Below, piece after piece: positions 62,350-64,000 of a stretch of 64,000 bases of DNA. Below the pieces are notes generated by a model. The model was not told the origin of the DNA, searched no databases, and saw nothing but the letters and a program-made list of their open reading frames with translations. Position 1 is the stretch's first letter; the number at the start of each line of letters is the position of its first letter. Made by a program: the position numbers and the translations under genes. Origin of the DNA: Paraburkholderia phenoliruptrix. GTDB lineage: Bacteria; Pseudomonadota; Gammaproteobacteria; Burkholderiales; Burkholderiaceae. The DNA lies in NCBI RefSeq assembly GCF_019511605.1, contig NZ_JAEUAV010000032.1, forward strand, positions 1-64,000, written 5' to 3'.

Positions 62350-63924
62350 TCAGGCAGACCACCATGCGTACTCGGCAAACGAAAAGCCCATCATGCCGCC
62401 GGTGGGAATCGAGCCGACGCCTTTCAGGCGCTTGTCGTTGGCATCCAGAAGACTGATGAACGCGGGTATGCCTATGCCGCTCTCGTCTGCAACCAGCGCC
62501 TGCATGTCGGCGTACATCTGCTTGCGCTTGGCGTCGTCGGTCTCGGCGCGCGCGTTGACGAGCAACTGATCGAACTTCGGGTCCTTCCACGCGGACTCGT
62601 TCCATGGCGCGTCCGATTTGAAGAACTGCGTGAACAGTACATCGGCGCTCGGGCGCGGATTGATGTTGCCAAAGCCAAGCGGATGCTTCATCCAGTGATT
62701 CGACCAATAGCCGTCGGCCGGCACGCGATTCACGCTCAGATTCACACCGATCTTCGAGGCCGTCTGCTGGATCAACTGCGCCATTTCGATAGAGCCGTTC
62801 GCGTCGGTGGTCGCGTAGATCGGCGGCAATGCGGCAGTGCCGACCGCGCCTGCCTTCTGCAGGTAGAACTTCGCCTTGTCGAGATCGAATTTGCGCTGCG
62901 GCAGCGAAGCATTGAAGTACCGATGCCCTGGCGGAATCGGCTGATCGTTGCCGATCACCGCGTAGCCGAGAAACACCGCCGAACGGATCTGTTCGCGGTC
63001 GAACAGGTACTTCATGCCTTTCACGAAATCGGGGTTGCCCGTCAGCGCATTGTCGCGGCGCATGATCAGGTCCGTGTACAGGCCCGACTTCGTTTCCTTG
63101 ATCTCGTAACCCGGCGTCGCGGCGATGCGCCGCGTGGCACGCGGGTCGACGGAGTTGATCAGATGCACATCGCCCGCAAGCAGCGCGCTCACCCGCGCGG
63201 CGTTGTCGCTGATGCCGATGAGCTCGATCTGGTCGAGGTACGGCTGTCCCGGCTTCCAGTAGTTGTCATTGCGCACGCCGACGGTACCCGCGCCCGGCCT
63301 GAAACTTTTCAGCTTGTATGGTCCCGTTCCGATTGCGGAGTTGAAGTTGGTCGTGCCGTCCTTGACGATGACGAGCTGCGGCGTGGCGAGGATCACCGGC
63401 AGATCGGCGTTCGGCACTTGCAGCGTCAGCGTCACTTCGTTCGGCCCGCTTGCCGTCACGCTCGCGAACTGATCGGCAAGCGTCTTCACGCGCGAGGCGG
63501 TTTGCGGATTCTTGTGACGCATCAGCGAATAGACCACGTCCGCCGGCACAAGCGGCTTACCGTCGTGAAAGGTCACGCCGCGGCGCAGCTTGATGATCCA
63601 GGTTTTCGCATCGGTGCTGGACACCGATTCGGCGATGTTCATGCGCGGCGTCAGGCTCTCGTCGAGTTGCGTGAGGCCGCTGTAAAACATGAAGAAGCGG
63701 ATATAGTCGCTGCCCGTCGAACCCGCTGCGGGATCGAGCGTATCCGATACCGAACTCGTGTCGCACGCGACGCGGATGCTGCCGCCCTTCCTGGGCACCT
63801 CGGCGGCAAGCGCGCCCGGTGCAGCCGTGAGCAGCCCTGCGCCGGCGGCCATCATGCCGGTTCCCGCGAGCATGCGCATCATGTCGCGGCGGCTGATGCC
63901 GCGGTTAATCGTATCGTCGTTCAC
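62350..63924 (-). CDS. ABC transporter family-5 substrate-binding protein (dipeptide/opine type)
   Basis: This 524-residue periplasmic protein has a twin-arginine-type signal (GISRRDMMRMLAGTGMMAAG) and the SBP_bac_5 fold (KTWIIKLRRGVTFHDGKPLV, IGTGPYKLKSFRPG, VKGMKYLFDREQIRSAV). The start is GTG 63924, with GGAG 9 nt upstream. It binds peptides, opines or similar solutes for an ABC importer whose membrane and ATPase genes are not in the window. It is followed by the PuuB-like oxidase gene, its probable partner. Confidence 0.88.
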   Translation of the reverse strand: MNDDTINRGISRRDMMRMLAGTGMMAAGAGLLTAAPGALAAEVPRKGGSIRVACDTSSVSDTLDPAAGSTGSDYIRFFMFYSGLTQLDESLTPRMNIAESVSSTDAKTWIIKLRRGVTFHDGKPLVPADVVYSLMRHKNPQTASRVKTLADQFASVTASGPNEVTLTLQVPNADLPVILATPQLVIVKDGTTNFNSAIGTGPYKLKSFRPGAGTVGVRNDNYWKPGQPYLDQIELIGISDNAARVSALLAGDVHLINSVDPRATRRIAATPGYEIKETKSGLYTDLIMRRDNALTGNPDFVKGMKYLFDREQIRSAVFLGYAVIGNDQPIPPGHRYFNASLPQRKFDLDKAKFYLQKAGAVGTAALPPIYATTDANGSIEMAQLIQQTASKIGVNLSVNRVPADGYWSNHWMKHPLGFGNINPRPSADVLFTQFFKSDAPWNESAWKDPKFDQLLVNARAETDDAKRKQMYADMQALVADESGIGIPAFISLLDANDKRLKGVGSIPTGGMMGFSFAEYAWWSA

Positions 63925-64000
63925 GTCAATTGGCTCCGCAGATGTTTAATGATCTAAGCAACGTTCCGTACGCGGCGGGAAGATTTCCCAAGTCTCGTTA

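Noticed and set aside
1-64000. Prophage, insertion sequence or integrative element
   Set aside because: I saw no integrase, transposase, phage structural gene, tRNA attachment site or long terminal repeats anywhere in the window.

Overview
The window is GC-rich (roughly 60-65% by eye) chromosomal DNA from a beta-proteobacterium. Many products look like those of Burkholderiaceae, most likely Paraburkholderia or a close relative: the Opc/OmpC-like porin, several LysR regulators, a small H-NS-family protein, the CbtA/CbtB pair, DUF4148 and RcnB proteins, and a protocatechuate (pca) locus. I see no rRNA, tRNA, CRISPR array, insertion sequence, integrase or phage gene. The gene set is that of a free-living soil or plant-associated catabolic generalist.

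Layout. 1-1200: cobalt transporter genes cbtB-cbtA on the minus strand behind a cobalamin riboswitch. 1.25-5.2 kb: a histidine-phosphatase-family protein, then a KaiC-like double ATPase followed 4 bp later by a hybrid histidine kinase. 5.2-10.8 kb: a MarR regulator (possibly leaderless) heading a tightly coupled tripartite efflux operon (FUSC/AaeB-like, DUF1656/AaeX-like, HlyD-like adaptor, NodT-like outer-membrane lipoprotein). 11-13.7 kb: a two-subunit molybdenum hydroxylase of the isoquinoline 1-oxidoreductase type. 13.9-21.9 kb: a D-xylose locus (xylA-xylF-xylG-xylH on minus, xylR divergent, galM downstream of xylR). 22-24.6 kb: small conserved proteins and an XRE-cupin regulator. 24.6-28.4 kb: an HPPD-like dioxygenase, pcaQ and pcaHG. 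28.5-36.2 kb: PBP7-type endopeptidase, H-NS-like protein, LysE exporter, cold-shock protein, chemoreceptor, porin and small hypotheticals.

37.0-46.5 kb holds a near-complete lysine/pipecolate degradation route, apart from its first steps. On the minus strand are a DUF1338 2-oxoadipate dioxygenase/decarboxylase (HglS), a FAD/Fe-S D-2-hydroxyglutarate-type dehydrogenase, an AmaB-type aldehyde dehydrogenase, a FAD amine oxidase and a 2-aminoadipate-type aminotransferase. A divergent LysR gene shares its intergenic region with hglS, and that region contains a perfect AACAG-N11-CTGTT dyad. The predicted flow is pipecolate to aminoadipate semialdehyde, 2-aminoadipate, 2-oxoadipate, D-2-hydroxyglutarate and 2-oxoglutarate.

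46.6-53.3 kb: a membrane protein, a LysR/flavin oxidoreductase divergent pair, two lipoproteins and an RcnB-like protein. 53.7-58.0 kb is the least familiar module. A sigma-54 activator with its AAA+ domain at the N terminus, an internal Fis-type HTH and about 450 further residues of repeat-like helices overlaps a DUF917 gene, which in turn overlaps a hydantoin/Asp/Glu racemase-family gene that starts with TTG. Two small related YWRER proteins lie on either side of this module. 59.1-64 kb: an MFS transporter, a secreted hypothetical, a PuuB-like FAD oxidase and a family-5 peptide/opine-type binding protein at the window edge. All functions are assigned from sequence and neighbourhood only.
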